A stretch of 64,000 nt of DNA from NCBI GenBank assembly GCA_019095985.1, contig CM032664.1:19751665-19815664 (forward strand), written 5' to 3'. Position numbers and translations under genes: made by a program. The stretch is from Streblospio benedicti. Lineage: Eukaryota > Annelida > Polychaeta > Spionida > Spionidae. Position 1 is the stretch's first letter, and every line of letters starts with the position of its first letter. This document shows positions 33,481 through 46,877 of this stretch, piece after piece. Below the pieces are notes generated by a model. The model was not told the origin of the DNA, made no database searches, and saw nothing but the letters and a program-made list of their open reading frames with translations.

Positions 33481-34914
33481 CATGCATATGGTCAGTAAAC
33501 TGAATATCTATCACGGGTATTCTTTTCTATATTTGTATCTTATGGTGTTGATTTTAGTACGTTGAAAAATAAACGTCCATTTTAATCGCAGCACCCTCAT
33601 TTTTTACCACCATTCCCTTGAGAGGTAATATGTTCGTAATGAATTTTCACACATGAAATATCATGAAACATCTAAGTTTTCCACATTAGTGACCCTGACC
33701 ATCTGAGAGCTCGATTGCCACACACATTATGGTAAGTGCTCTCCCCGTGTGCAACATGGTGAAAGGTCAGCAGCATTCAGGGCGAGTTTGTGTGTAGTCG
33801 TACGCTCCAAAGTGTCGATGCACAGGATGTACAGCGCATGGCAATGGCCAATTATGACACATTTCCTATGAGGAATACATACAAAAGTGTTGTAAAATTG
33901 TTAACTGTTGGCCATTTTGACATGCGGGTGGGATACTGCCATGCAAAACTAGTTTGAAGTAGAAGAGTAGCAGTTACGGTGAGGTCAACCGTTCCCGATA
34001 ACCAGTAAACCTGACAGTTAATATTTGTGACTGTCAGACTTTGCACAAACACTACAAAAGATGCCAGAGATCCTCAAAAGGCCTCTAGGTAAGGTTAGTT
34101 AGTCTTGACTGTACCACATTTGGCCACATATACCAAAGTGAAAAATCATAAGTGGCAGCACTCTAGCTCTATATAATCTATGAGAGAACGTATTGCGTTT
34201 GCTTTGTTTGTATATAACATTTCTCAGTTTACCTAAGTGGCAGCACTGAAACTGTTGGGGATCACCATTGATGACTTTTTTAAAGTTCTATTGTTCTTTG
34301 AGAATCGAAACATTGTGTAATAGTTTCGTAATTGACTTGGTAAAAGTGAAGTCTAAGACTGCGGTTACTCATATCCGTGTTAACATCTACAAACAGTGTA
34401 ATATCAACCTTTCAGAGTATAAATATTTCATTAAACACATTGCATTTTAATCACATCATTACCTTGACTTTTCATGTTATACACATTTTGGCCATGCTCT
34501 TAAAAGTTTAACAATTGCGGTAAGGTTACTCATGTACTCAACATTTACTTATTTAATACATTATTCAATGTTCAAGTATGTTTTATGAACATGTGCATGT
34601 AAAAACCCAAAAGGTCTTATTGCATTTTCTTCTGCAATGCCACTTGTCCAAAAATGCTGGTCTTTGATAGATAAAAATCATGGTATTTACATTCAGCCTA
34701 ATTGCAAATACAATTTCTAACACACGAAAAGACAATTAAAAATATACATATTATCATCATAAAGGTTCTTTTCATGCATTCTCGGCTTGCACTATACAGA
34801 CGCAAGGCAACCCAGAGAGTATAATGACACTAAGAAACTTCAAACAACTTTCGTATTTGACAGTACGTGTTTTAGTAGTGATGTTCAATATCAGTAGCAA
34901 ACTATTCACTTTGA

Positions 34915-34944
34915 TCTTGTAAAAAGGATCTTGTAAAAAGGATG
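34915..34944. repeat. 14-bp tandem duplication
   Basis: GATCTTGTAAAAAG occurs twice in direct succession. Confidence 0.85.
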
Positions 34945-35439
34945 TTCTGATACAATGTATATGTATATTCACAATAGTTATCGGATGAGAGTATTTTCTC
35001 CACAGGATTGATAAACACTGAGTACATGTAGATGAAAGAATGCTCCTACACATGGTTATTAAATTTCTATTCCATAAATTTACGCAATGACCAGTATTTC
35101 ATTCAACAATAACAGTTATATGTAATTATGACATAATGAGGCAATTCTATTATGGCACTTAGAGGGCTACCATTTATTAAGCTCCATTGGGGTGTGGCAA
35201 CATCAAAACATTATGGTATGATTTTCAGCCACACCCACACTTATTTTTATGAAAATATCAGCCCCTATATCTAAAATTACTATCAATGTTTTGGGCCGTC
35301 CCACTCCAGATTTTCAAGCCCCAATGTAAAAATCAAGCTAAGTTTTTTCAGGCCTCACCACCACCCCTAATTTTTTTCATACCGCCTTGGGCCATGATTG
35401 ATAAATGATCGTGTCAGTTCACAAATCAGAGGTTTACAT

Positions 35440-35550
35440 AACTCACTGAAACAAGTACATCAACACATCATATTAAGACCACTTCTAAAGAGACCTTGTG
35501 GTCCTAAACTCCCAATAGGAGACCGCCACGAACCTCAACAAGAAATCACA
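35440..35550 (+). repeat. Partial copy of the dispersed GAGACCAC family
   Basis: ATTAAGACCACTTCTAAAGA is followed by GAGACC, CCCAATAGGAGACCGCCAC and GAACCTC words. Confidence 0.5.
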
Positions 35551-35559
35551 TCTTTATTG

Positions 35560-38500
35560 ACACACCCTTGTACCCATTTCTTATAAAAAATAGAAACGTT
35601 TTGCTGCATGCGTTTGAGACACGAAGATACTATTTTTCTGTAAATGGACAATCAATGAGCCTGAGACATCCCAAAAACTGTAATTGAATGTCAACACGCC
35701 ATCTAACTTAAATCTTTCATTAGCTCTCGCCCATCTGCACTGCTAGTAAATCATCTCTACTTTTCTCTGAGTAATTGTAAATTTATTTGGTCTGTGTTTT
35801 GGACAAACTGATTAATCAGAGTATTAGTTTTTCTAGTGTATATTGCTTTATAATCGTGATTGTAAAACGAGTAAGAGCACGTAAAAACGATTATTAAATT
35901 TCATCTGCTTGCTGTCAAGAATTGTTCTGGTTTATGTGTCCAAATTGCTTTTGAACATATTCTTTGAAATCGGTAAGTTGTGTAACATGTTATTCTATGC
36001 GAACAGGTTACATTACTCAAACAGGAAAGTGTAAATTATTTAACTGTCTAGTCGGGAAATTATATATGCATAGTTCTGTGACTGTTCTAGGATATTCTCA
36101 ATTAATTTTCTCAACACGAAAAGATCAAATTACATTTATAAATTCCAAGTGACCTTTCGTGCGGCTTTCAATTAAAACAGCCGTGCTGGGGAAAAACTTC
36201 ATTATAAAATAGCTTTAAAACACAGTAGAAATGAGCATATAATAATAGCTACTACCCACAATGTCGCCACAAAAGCTAACAGTCCAAATGTTATACGGTA
36301 TTTTTAAACAATTTATAGCAGAGATTAAGCGTAAAAGGTAAGTATAAAAACAGGTGGCACAGGGCCTGTGGGTAGTCCTATTTTCGTAAGTCTCAAGCCT
36401 CAATATAAATGTAGGTCAATAAAAGTCTGTCGCCTGCCTACCCCGCTGATTTTTCACATATGCTACCACCGTTAAAAGACAACAATGAAACCGGGCTAGA
36501 ATCCTGTAAGTAGGACCCCAGTCGGACTTGTCACGAATATTGATCCACGACTACCTACAACAGTGTGCCAGATGAGAAATAAAAAGGGGAAACCACGGTT
36601 CTGTCGCCCAAACAATATGTCTGTATGGAGACAAATTGGAAGATTATAACAACGACAATGCCACGACCGATTCGGTTTCAATGTTCAGGAATGTTTGACC
36701 GTGGCTTTATATACAGCACCCAGAGGCATGCGGATTATCACGTCCTTATGGCTTTCTTTAATAGGAAATAGAGCTGCAAATCAAGACAAGTTGCCCCGTC
36801 TATTGCACCCATGACCACTTTACTTCCTGCTCTCTGCAGTTTTATGCCCTTTTTATGTTTCTATTCACTTCCTTTGTATGTACTGTGCCGTGTATGCGCT
36901 TACATGGAGTCTGGAATGTAGCAGCTATGTCTCATCTAGAGTATTGCAATACAACTTAAATCTAATATGCATTTTTTACATTTCATGAAACCCAACACGA
37001 CAAAGGCTAGTGGTGATGTGCGAAGTATAGATCTAGCATATCTCAAGAGCTAGTGAGAATTGTAACCTCTTCTAGCTATATGATACAATCGTAGCAGGGA
37101 GGACCATTGCTGAACCATGCCTCTCAACAGAAAATGGCAGCACTTATCATGGAAACACTTTTTTTTTCGGCACATTTTTAAAGCTCAAAAACCTTTGTGT
37201 CACCGTGCCATGTATCCTATATAGGGTCCTTCTATCGTTTGCCGTTTAGACACATACCGCGAATAATAATCAGTTTACACTTGTTCTTTTTGTAATATTG
37301 GTTAGATACTGATGTGGATTAGTTATGTCCAGTGAGAAGTGAGTATAGTTTGCTATATCTGATGTTACTCGATGTATTGGTTAGAATCAAAACTACTGGT
37401 ATACAGCATCAAGGATTTTTTGCTAGACATGCAATTTTGTTTCAATGATTTTGTCCCTTTAAATGTACAAACTGATATAACTAATATACCTCGGGTTTTG
37501 CCCAGAATACAAAGAATATCAAGCCTTAGACGCTTTCTAATCTTTACAATCAATCAGTACCATCAAATAGTAACATGATACAAAAAACGTCAACATAAAC
37601 ACAACACTTTAAGACCAAATTTTCATATGAAGCCCCATGCAATGTGTGGCAAAGAAAACTATAACTCAAACAACATTTTCACCATCCACCTATCTTTGAG
37701 TTACTCAAACAGGTTTACGATCGTACGTGCCTGTATGGGCAAGTGTGGGTGGTCATGGAAATACGCAAATGACATTGTCTTCTCTTCTACATGTTCGTCT
37801 TATTTTGCGAGTTATAGCTCGTGTGTTTACAAGTTGATCGTTTTTATCGGCGCTCTCGCTAAAGTGAAAGATTTTGTGTCTTTGGTTGAATCTATGTGTG
37901 TGGACTCGATGCAAGTGGTCTCTAGATAATCTGCAGTGTTTACTAATGAACCAATTTCGTTTAACATTACGCAAATATCTGGTATGAGACAACTCTGAAA
38001 TGATTTGATTGTTTACCCATTGCCAAATAGTGGGCCTTTCAGAATGCTTTTAAAGATCATTTTCAACATTTTCACAAATAGATTCAATGTCATTTGACAC
38101 AAGATATTCCGTTAATGCTTTATAGAAAGCTGAGAGCAGAAGTAATATCAAATCTCTCTGCACTATTACAAAAACCATCAACAATGGTCCGCAGTATGAT
38201 AAACAAATGCTGAATGTAGTATAATTAGCTGATCAATGTATTCCCTTTGTCCGTACGGTATCAATAAAACCATAATCCTCCGTTCAAATACTCACCCAAA
38301 CATGAAACTGGCACCTCTAACCTTTGAGAAAATCTCCATCGCCCTATCTCACCTATATTCAATATCTCACCCCCACAAATCCGAGCCTGAAAAAACAATC
38401 AATTTTCCTGGGGCGTAAATCCCGTAAATGCCACAACGTACTCATGTATTCCGAGTCATAACTCTGAGGTGATGATTTATATTTGTTCTTCCCTCGGCTG

Positions 38501-39030
38501 TAAGTCCATGTAATATTTATATCGAGACAACATACATAATATACATCATCAGGCTGAGCGTGCGTGGGAGGATTTTTTTCTATGGATTTATTGGGTGATT
38601 TGTGGGTAGTTTTGACTTTCTTACTACAACATTCTTATTTAATAAACATATCAGGAAAGGACAGCTTCGTTAGGCAGTGACCACGTCACTTTTAAAATGC
38701 TGTTGTGTCCATGAAAGAAGAATTTATGAGTCCCAACCTGACAGTAACGAATCCAAACCTCTGACAATGTTCAGTATGATGGACGAGAAATACATGGGAG
38801 ACAGGCTGCACATAGTTGCTAATAAAATTTCACACCCTTAGTGATACATATTATCTCCTTATTGTCGCCATACACACCTATATTGTCGAGGCGACGGAGA
38901 ACTGTTCAGTTATAATGAAGGTGTGTTAGGTAGCCTATATAGCAAAATGAGCATGAAGAATAGAAATGTGATAGCGACTATGTCTGAACTACATAGGGGA
39001 CAGCAGTTTTGTTCACTTAGCGGCTACCAT
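35560..39030. other. AT-rich intergenic DNA, no supported gene
   Basis: Opposing open frames at 37627-37929 and 37753-37992 overlap and carry no recognisable domain. No repeats of note were seen. Confidence 0.4.
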
Positions 39031-39093
39031 TCATTATGACAACGGGGTATGACATCATGATACCAATATGGTGTTGTTTTCAAGCGCCCCCCC

Positions 39094-39194
<101 letters not shown>

Positions 39195-39723
39195 AAAACA
39201 TTGTTTGCATATTTTAATGTTTCCGTCCCAACCACCAGGCTATAAGTGCGTCCCAGATTTGCACAACCCGCCTATTGTCTGACCATAGCATTAGTGGCCA
39301 TTTTCACAATGTATTCATAGTGAAACGGACCTAAACTGGAGGCACTGCAAGTTGAAGTTATGGTCACTCAGTCCACAATCTTGGAACCAAATTATAGCAC
39401 CATTGGTATTTTTACCATTAGTATCATCCCTCCATATATTTCTCACATATTTGCTGAAAATATTCCATTCTGATTGGCTCAGATGCGGAGTGAAAATGAT
39501 ATCCATCCCTACAAAGTTGAAAACTTAAAAGTGAGATTAGAGTTTGACAGAACGAGTGAGCGCAATGAACGAGTTCTCTTCAAGTTCACGTCGAGGTGGC
39601 GATGCTGTCTGTCTGTCGAATTCCACACTCGGTTCGCGATTTTCTGATCTCTCACCGCGACGCATATACCCTAGTTAGGTGGTGTTCAGTCGTAACTGTA
39701 GGACTGGAGCTGTATAACTGTAT

Positions 39724-40161
39724 GGGATCATTCACAAATGACGTCATCCGGCAAGGGGGGTAGCAAAAGATGACCAAAGGTGACGGGGGGGGTCTAGCAC
39801 TTGGATGATGTCACCTTTAAAAAAAAAGTTCTAGTTATTTAACAGTATTTGAACTTAATTTCTGACATGTTAAGTGAGTTGTGTACTATCTACCACATTG
39901 CCTCGTTCGCTTTATGTCCTCAATACGTTTGTAAAATTATGTCTAAATTATGGACATTTATATATTCAAATTTATTTATATTATGGAACCGTTTAATCAT
40001 TGTTAAATGTCATCGCGAAACCTTGTCGCACGGGGTGGGGGGGGAGGCAAAGATGACGTCACTTACCAGGAGGGGGGGTGCTGCAAAAATGACGAAAGGT
40101 GACAAGGGGGGAGGGGGTAAAAAAAGGCCGAAAATCAGGTGACGTCATTTGTGAACGATCC
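39724..40161. mobile_element. About 438-bp MITE with TTCACAAATGACGTCA termini and G-run interior
   Basis: GGATCATTCACAAATGACGT on the left is mirrored by ACGTCATTTGTGAACGATCC on the right. Both subterminal regions repeat GATGAC..AAAGGTGAC words joined by G runs. The middle is AT-rich. The target duplication is unclear (TATG-like flanks offset by one base). No transposase. Confidence 0.75.
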
Positions 40162-40169
40162 ATATGCTC

Positions 40170-41345
40170 TTTTATTATAGCTCCTGGTTGTTCAGATGGT
40201 TGTATAAAATCTACAATGTTCGGGTTGAGTTCAACACGGGAATATCAGCGTATGTAGTAACTTACAGTTTGTTGGAACAAAATCACTGCTCTCTACTCAC
40301 CTGGAAAACATAAGGCAATATAAATGCATTTTTAAATTCTAATGTTTGTAAATAAATGGAGGCCAGATCCGTTTGAAGTGGTTTTAATGGTAATACGTTA
40401 ATTCCAATGAAATTGTGTCTATCGTTTTTCCAATCCGTTCCCCAACAACTAACTGTCAAAGTTGTATAGAAATAGTTGAACACTGTTTCTCGTACAGAGC
40501 TACAGACATGTATCCCTTTTGTATCTGACATATGTCATGCATGCATTCCTTTAGTATTTGAAATATTTTTATATGGAATATAATGCGCAAACGAAGGGAT
40601 TTTATCATGGCATGCGATTGATAAGTGTGCCCCCACCCCACTCCCATTTCTGAACCCCTGGATACAGGCTGAGCTAAAATCGTGCGCGGACCCTCTCTCT
40701 ATTAATAGGTGCATGAAAGGAGTGGAGTCTCCATTCTAATCATTAGATCATATGCTACAAGTGACGCAAATAGGCACGTGTCAACACGAATGTTCGTGGC
40801 CTGGCTTTGCACTCGCTCGTTCTTTCTTTGCAGCCACGCAGAGATGTTATACGGCGAATTTCTTGGTGCGCCACAGTCTAACAGTCGCGACAAGATTACA
40901 AGGCATTGAGGCATATAAGAGGGCTTTGCAAATGTTCCACGTAAAACAACCCCTCCATACGGGGAGTTATTCTTAATAATTTTTAAATTGATAAGCCCAA
41001 AATAGATGAGGATGTATGAATAGTTGAAAAGAAAATTGTCACGATTTTTCAGATTGCTACTCATATGATAAATTGCAGGAATACAACACACTCGTGATAA
41101 TTTGATAGGTCATGATTAAAACAAAATCCTAACATATATACATGAGGAAAGCTGCCCCGATAAGAAATGCTCTTGTTATACAATCTTTTAGGCTCTGGTA
41201 CTCTCATTAAGTACAGCGTCTGCTCAAATGATGATAAATTAATACAGAGCACATGAACTACCGACATAATAGGTTTAAAACATAGTTTAAAGCCGAAAAG
41301 AGGCATACACATAAATGGTGAATGATGAAAGGCGGCCAAGGCACA
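40170..41345. other. AT-rich DNA without a recognised feature
   Basis: Long-looking minus-strand frames (40702-41091 and 41061-41483) have no family resemblance or splice support. Confidence 0.4.
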
Positions 41346-41352
41346 GCAATGC

Positions 41353-41420
41353 TTCTTTATGGCCTTCTGGATGAGGTCTCTGACTAGTAACCAGGAGGTC
41401 TTGTGTTTAGTACCCAGTTT
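41353..41420 (+). repeat. tRNA-derived SINE remnant
   Basis: TGGATGAGGTCTCTGACTAG followed by TAACCAGGAGGTCTTGTGTT and ACCC keeps the order of A-box, anticodon-arm-like and B-box-like segments typical of tRNA-derived SINEs, but the B-box is damaged. Confidence 0.45.
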
Positions 41421-41424
41421 TGAA

Positions 41425-43200
41425 AAGGGGGTCATTGTGGAGGAAACTAATTCTTGATCATTTGTGCTATGCTCGTGGAACATGTGGTGGTACTGTGTCT
41501 TCTGATCTGTTTATCGTTTACTTATAGGTTGTATATTTATATCTTAACATGTCATATTTATTTACATATAATTGTGTGATTTATGCATACTATAGGCATA
41601 ATTCTTTTATAGATCATTCATGTGTTGTTTTAACTTATGTTCTAATCCTATAATTGTACTGTGATATTGATTCTTGTATACAAAGAATTTATTTATTTTA
41701 TTTTTCTAAGCGCCTTAGAACACTTATTATCATTATTATGTCAAACTACAGCATGGATAAAGATGGAGCTCCGAAATAGTTGTCAGAAAGCACAAAGTAC
41801 TCCCCTGGAAGTTCCTGAGAAAGAAAACACATCGCAAGGCATTGCAGTAGAAAATAAGCTCTCGTTTATTAATGAAATATCATACATATTAGACTTTTCC
41901 GTCATAACTCAATGTCTAACATTTGTAGAACTAATTATAATGGAAACCTCATCCCCACATACACTTTATGAAGGAAGTAAAAATCACAAACATAATGCAC
42001 CCAAACCGGAAATGAAATCCATTTACAAACCCGTCTAGACAGACACCCTTTGAAAATTACATTATGCATTAATAATGACACGTCAGGCTTCTTGACAGAT
42101 CCAACTTTCAAACAAATTATTCAACTTCATTACACCATGTAATCTAACACACATAAATGCATTTGCTCACTTAGAAACGATTCGATGAACTGTAATCTAT
42201 CCGTAAAATATTTCTAGGAATTTAAAAAAGTAGACCACGAATGCACACAAACCGCAAGTCTGCATTTAAAAGTCCGCAGTAGACAGTCTCTAATATTGCA
42301 ATGTGTAAGGAATAATAAAAGCGCGGGTAAAACAGTAGTTCTCTTATAGTCGCTGACTTCAGACTACAAATGGTAAAAAACTATAAATAGGAATAACAAA
42401 CATAACATAATGCACCCCACCGGAAACTAGTCCATTATTATCATCAATTTTAATTGCGTTAATAAATGCCACCTCAATGCTTACCACCAAATCCTTTATC
42501 AACAAAACCTCTACAAAACTGAAAATAATTTAAGTCCATTACACCATGTGTAATTCAACCCACAGGATCATTCCACACACATAGAAATGGTTCATTGAAA
42601 AATCCATAGCACATCCTTCCTTTTCACATCGCTCCCTGTTATGAAGGCCCTTGATATTGACTCCATGTCAGCTCGTGAGAAGTTGTTTGTTCCCCATGTT
42701 ACCTACTAATGCTGAAAACGTTACGTAATTTAGACTACCACGTATATAGAGCAAGCATATATTTTATATTATCATATTTTTTTATTTGTTGCTGGGTTTT
42801 TTGTGTATTTTTTCTTTACTCTGGTGTCGTTTAATATAGACTCCACGTCAGTTCGCGAGAAGTTGTTCGCTGCGTTACCCTTACTCCATCATACCTGCCA
42901 CAGGTATACAAGAGACACCTTGGGACTTGATCAAGTTGTCACAATAAAGAAGATACCCTCTGTAGAAATGTGCTTTTAGGGAGGTTCATTATAATAGAGA
43001 AGTGATGTTTGGATTTTATACTAAGATAATGATAATAATAATAATAATGATGAAAATATTGAAAGTGCCGGTATCCAATAGCTCACTGGTACTGTAAGAT
43101 AAAACTGGATTTCTGAACAAAATATAGTTATTAATCATATGCAATTTTGAATAAATGTGTATTCAGTGATCTTTTCAAAATGTCTCTATGATTTAGACTG
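41425..43200. other. AT-rich DNA without a recognised feature
   Basis: It includes a plus-strand open frame of 125 codons (41661-42038) with no recognisable motif and a short (ATA)n tract near 43030. Confidence 0.35.
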
Positions 43201-43227
43201 ATAGGTGCATAAAATGTTCATGTGATA

Positions 43228-43539
43228 CTACACCTCCTCAGCCTCTTTCTGGTCAAAACCTTCATCAATCGAACCATAAGACCGGGTAGTCCACATGGCA
43301 ATTGTGAAGTTTGTCGCTTCTGTGCGCAGTTGAATCCAGGGACGCACATCCTCATCTATAGCGGCCTTATAATTCACATTTGAATCATAAGTTATCGTAC
43401 CACTGGATACAATATTCTGCAGGGTAAAGGAGATTCCCGTAAACCAACGATGCGGGCGCTCGGTTGAGGAAACTCCCGGATGAACCATCGTGTTTCCCAT
43501 TGCCCTGTGTATATTTTCCCTTGCTATTGACTCACTCAT
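43228..43539 (-). CDS. Unrecognised 103-codon open frame, possible exon or single-exon relic
   Basis: The protein starts MSESIARENIHRAMGN and has a more coding-like composition than its neighbours, with a stretch around DEDVRPWIQLRTEATNFTIA followed by MWTTRS. That stretch faintly recalls ligand-binding beta-sandwich domains, but I cannot assign a family. No flanking exons were found on this strand, and a GTGTAG that could act as a donor sits right at the stop. It may be a gene fragment, a repeat remnant or chance. Confidence 0.22.
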   Translation of the reverse strand: MSESIARENIHRAMGNTMVHPGVSSTERPHRWFTGISFTLQNIVSSGTITYDSNVNYKAAIDEDVRPWIQLRTEATNFTIAMWTTRSYGSIDEGFDQKEAEEV

Positions 43540-43639
43540 TGGAAGTTGTGTTCATGTTCTCACCCAACTCATTCCAGCGTGTATCTCAACATAGGGGTAA
43601 TGATATTAATATACGATATTGAACGTTATGTTGAAGACG

Positions 43640-44050
43640 GGTCAACCGCGTGAGCACATACTTCAAGTGGTCGCAATAGAAATGTGGTCTTTTTATGGCG
43701 ACTCACTCTGGTCTCTTTATGAAATCTTGAGAGGCAAAAGTTCACTGCATATGTGGTCTTAAGTTGAGTTAAGAAAGTACCATATGATTTATTGCATACG
43801 TGCAGCGTGATCATTGTCCAATTCAGTAGCACCTTCAATTTAGACCATCTGTGTAAAGAGACCACCTCTATAATAAGACCATTTCTAGCCGTCCCGAACA
43901 TCTATAAAAGCATAAGCTGAAATCAAACAGAAAGAAACCTCCTTACAGAGAGACCGTCTCTCTATTGAGACCACGAAGAACCATCTTCCCTGATACTAGA
44001 GCCCACCTCTGATTGAGACCACTTGTGGTTAGTCCCACAGCTGGTATTAT
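43640..44050. repeat. Two head-on copies of the GAGACCAC family
   Basis: Up to about 43760 the family words are reversed (AAGTGGTCGC, GTGGTCTTTTTATGGCGAC, TGGTCTCTTTATGA). From about 43850 they are forward (AGAGACCACCTCTATAATAA, GAGACCGTCTC, TTGAGACCACTTGTGGTTAG). The result is a loose inverted pair. Confidence 0.6.
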
Positions 44051-44779
44051 GAGAAAGTTCTACAGTTCTTAAAAATGAATCACCTATCGCGTGTGTTGGT
44101 GATGCAGTTAAAGATCATCCTAAAACTGTTTGTACCAACAAAAGTAATTACCGTGCAGCAGACCCAGGTATCTTTAAAGATTTTGACAATATAAATATTA
44201 AAAAGAAACCAATATGTCATATATTTATGGTATATTTAGCAGTGGCGTAGCCACTGTAACGCACACAACGCAGTGCGTACACATTGATTTATTGATTTTC
44301 TACCCTAAAATGACGCATGGTTCGCGTAAAACTGCATTCACTATCACTGGCGTGAAAAAATTAAAGTTATCTGTTGTCCAATCTGATAAACCTTAACACA
44401 GTTTCAATAAACAGCATTGAGTAAAAAGCTTGAGCATACGTGTGTACGTTTGCCGTCACAAAGCATATGATAGATGCGAGGGCCACGTGCTTTCTGATAC
44501 AGGTAAATTAAAGTGTGTCCGTAAAATTAACCAGTATATACAATGATATGTATGGATGGAACACATATAACCGCTGATTGACCAATACTAATTACACAAG
44601 TGTACGACAGATAGTAACTGACATGGCAGCCAAAAGACTATATTTATGGTGGTTGTTTTCCTTATAGAAAACAATATGGATCTACCAATAGCAAGCTATA
44701 TAGATCTTTTTTGATCAACAGATTGCCCAAAATGCAACATTTTTCCAAGTTTCAAAACATTTCTGGCAGAATTTAGAAG

Positions 44780-44814
44780 CCCCCCACCCCCCCCACCCCC
44801 ACCCCCACCCCCCG
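44780..44814. repeat. C-rich low-complexity tract
   Basis: Cs are broken by single As, just before the LTR-like repeat. Confidence 0.9.
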
Positions 44815-44829
44815 ATGAGCTTCTGTGCC

Positions 44830-46168
44830 TGTTGCAATGTTACATGTTGCAATGTTTGTGCAGACTATAATGTAATGCATATCATACCATAGTACATACT
44901 ATCAAGTATTCTTATTCATGTAAATATGTTCAGTTATAATAAAGCAAGCAAAACTAAAACATGGCGACCACGACGTGATTTTCAAATTAATTAAAACTGA
45001 CTACTATTAAAATGAAATGTATGGACCTGCAACAGCAATAAGGACATAAATTGATGGATCATACCATGAAGTACAGGTACACGTTCTCTGAAACGCAATA
45101 TAGAAGTGCATAAGAACTTATTTTATCTAGTAAATTAAAGTTCAGTACAGAAATGGCAGACGGCAATAGATATGTGCCCCAAACTAAAGTAAATTGGTCA
45201 GCTAATGATGCATACCAACAATTTAGATTATGGAGGAAAGAGGTAGAGCGAATCATAAATGGTCCAATGGCAAAAGACAGTGATTCCATAAAACTTAACA
45301 CCACATACATTTGGGCAGGTGCCTATGCTGAAACAATGGTGGAAGCCCGCCAAGCAGAAGATGCATCTCTTAAGATAGAGAACGTGGAACAGTTACTTAA
45401 TTGTCTAAGCCAATGTCTAACACACAAGACATTCTACAGGGAGGCCCGTGAAGAATTCTATAAACTGAAACAATCACCTGATGAAAAATACGACGAGATT
45501 CTATAGTAGAGTTATAGAATTGTACAAATTGGCCGAGTTCCCTGAAGGCTCAGAATTTCTAGTAGTANNNNNNNNNNNNNNNNNNNNNNNNNNNNNNNNN
45601 NNNNNNNNNNNNNNNNNNNNNNNNNNNNNNNNNNNNNNNNNNNNNNNNNNNNNNNNNNNNNNNNNNNTGACTCAAGTAAGGGTCCTCTCAAATCTGCCAT
45701 AAAAAGGGGGAAAAAGTGTTTTTTACCCAGTTGTGAATTATCACCAGAAACGAAGGTGGGACCGCCATCACCAATAGAACAAATCCTAGCGACATGGAAA
45801 TAAAGGACACGTTCGGCAGACTATCAAGACCACCAGATAGATACATGTACGGCATGCAAAATGACTTTGATACTTCAAGTAGTTGCGTAAACTAGACATT
45901 TAATATATTTTTTGTGAGCCAACAATTATTTACCATTTAAAATGCAAGAAGTGATTAGTAAAAATTCATAGTGCATTATATTTTTTATATGTATTTTACT
46001 TGGATTGTATATATTTAACATGTTTAAAATTATTTTATATATGTCAAAATTAGCATGTATAGTAAGAGTGCTCTAAGCCTATTTTCAAAAGGGCATGTTG
46101 CAATGTTACATGTTGCAATGTTTGTGCAGACTATAATGTAATGCATATCATACCATAGTACATACTAT
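44830..46168 (+). mobile_element. Broken Ty3/gypsy-like LTR element fossil with a gag-like region
   Basis: A 73-bp direct repeat starting TGTTGCAATG lies at 44830-44902 and 46096-46168 with no difference seen. The upstream copy may extend to about 44961, followed by a TGGCGACC primer-binding-like site at 44962. A purine-rich AAAAGGG precedes the downstream copy. Between them a gag-like region (about 45153-45506, 118 residues, alpha-helical and charged) is followed by an assembly gap. No pol domain is visible. The element is broken and far shorter than a whole one. Identical repeats suggest a fairly recent insertion, but the gap limits judgement. Confidence 0.55.
45568..45667. other. Assembly gap, 100 N
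   Basis: Exactly 100 Ns, the usual placeholder for a gap of unknown length, inside the LTR-like fossil. Confidence 0.99.
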
Positions 46169-46877
46169 AAATCCTGCCTACGCCACTGTTTTAGATTCCC
46201 ATGCATTTTTCTGCCACCTCCCGCCCTTCGTCTGACCAGTCCAAATGTCAGAATCAATTTACCACATTTTACATGCACCACGATGTCAAACTTGGTGAGG
46301 AAACAAGTTTCGTTTGACTTCATATGCAAACCCAGTTTTACAAGTACAGCAAGTTCGTGGGGTTTTGTAATCAAGGCTTGAGGCAGACTGTCGCGACTTT
46401 TTAAAGAAATGTTACAGTGCAGTAGATGAAACAATAATGATATGGTTGATTCTGTCACTTGACAACAACAAGCCTCTTTATGACACAATTAGGAAGATAG
46501 CAATAATTGCAGTTCCACGGGTCGTTCGGATTCACTTTCCGAAATGTCTGATGATTTATTTTTTAAAGTCACATTTCTGCACCTGGCAGGCTGTTGGGAC
46601 AGTCGAGTGTAGTCAAGCAGAAAATGGAAGATCAAATATCAAAAGACAATGAAGTGTAATACTGTAACTTACGTCATCCTGGTTAACAATGGTACGAGAG
46701 AGAGAAAAACGTGTCCGCAAACGTTGTAATAGGCGATATAATGAATAAGTCACTCCTCGTAAGCCATTGTATGCATCTGAACATCAATATGTGTGACCAT
46801 CATGTGTATTGTATATTCAATGCAAACCTAATCTTAAATGGACACCTAGATAAATACTTCTAAGAAGCATCCCTTAA

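Larger units (their letters stand above)
44240..46188. mobile_element. Possible DNA-transposon shell with CAGTGGCGTAG ends
   Basis: CAGTGGCGTAG at 44240 and CTACGCCACTG ending at 46188 are exact inverted ends. Read inward, the right one is CAGTGGCGTAGGCAGGATTT, a start familiar from hAT-like elements. Flanks ATTTAG and TTTTAG agree at 5 of 6 bases. The left end loses similarity after 11 bases, so the pairing may be coincidental. Confidence 0.4.

Noticed and set aside
37627-37992. Opposed open frames of 100 and 79 codons
   Set aside because: Each is the shadow of a stop-poor stretch; neither has motifs.
39570-39700. GC-rich patch with a short Arg/Glu-rich minus-strand frame (about 43 codons)
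   Set aside because: No splice sites, homology or promoter words; too short to defend.
41061-41483. 140-codon minus-strand frame
   Set aside because: Overlaps a SINE remnant, has no recognisable domain and no splice-site context.
41661-42038. 125-codon plus-strand frame
   Set aside because: Begins in an AT-rich tract with low-complexity composition; no motif.
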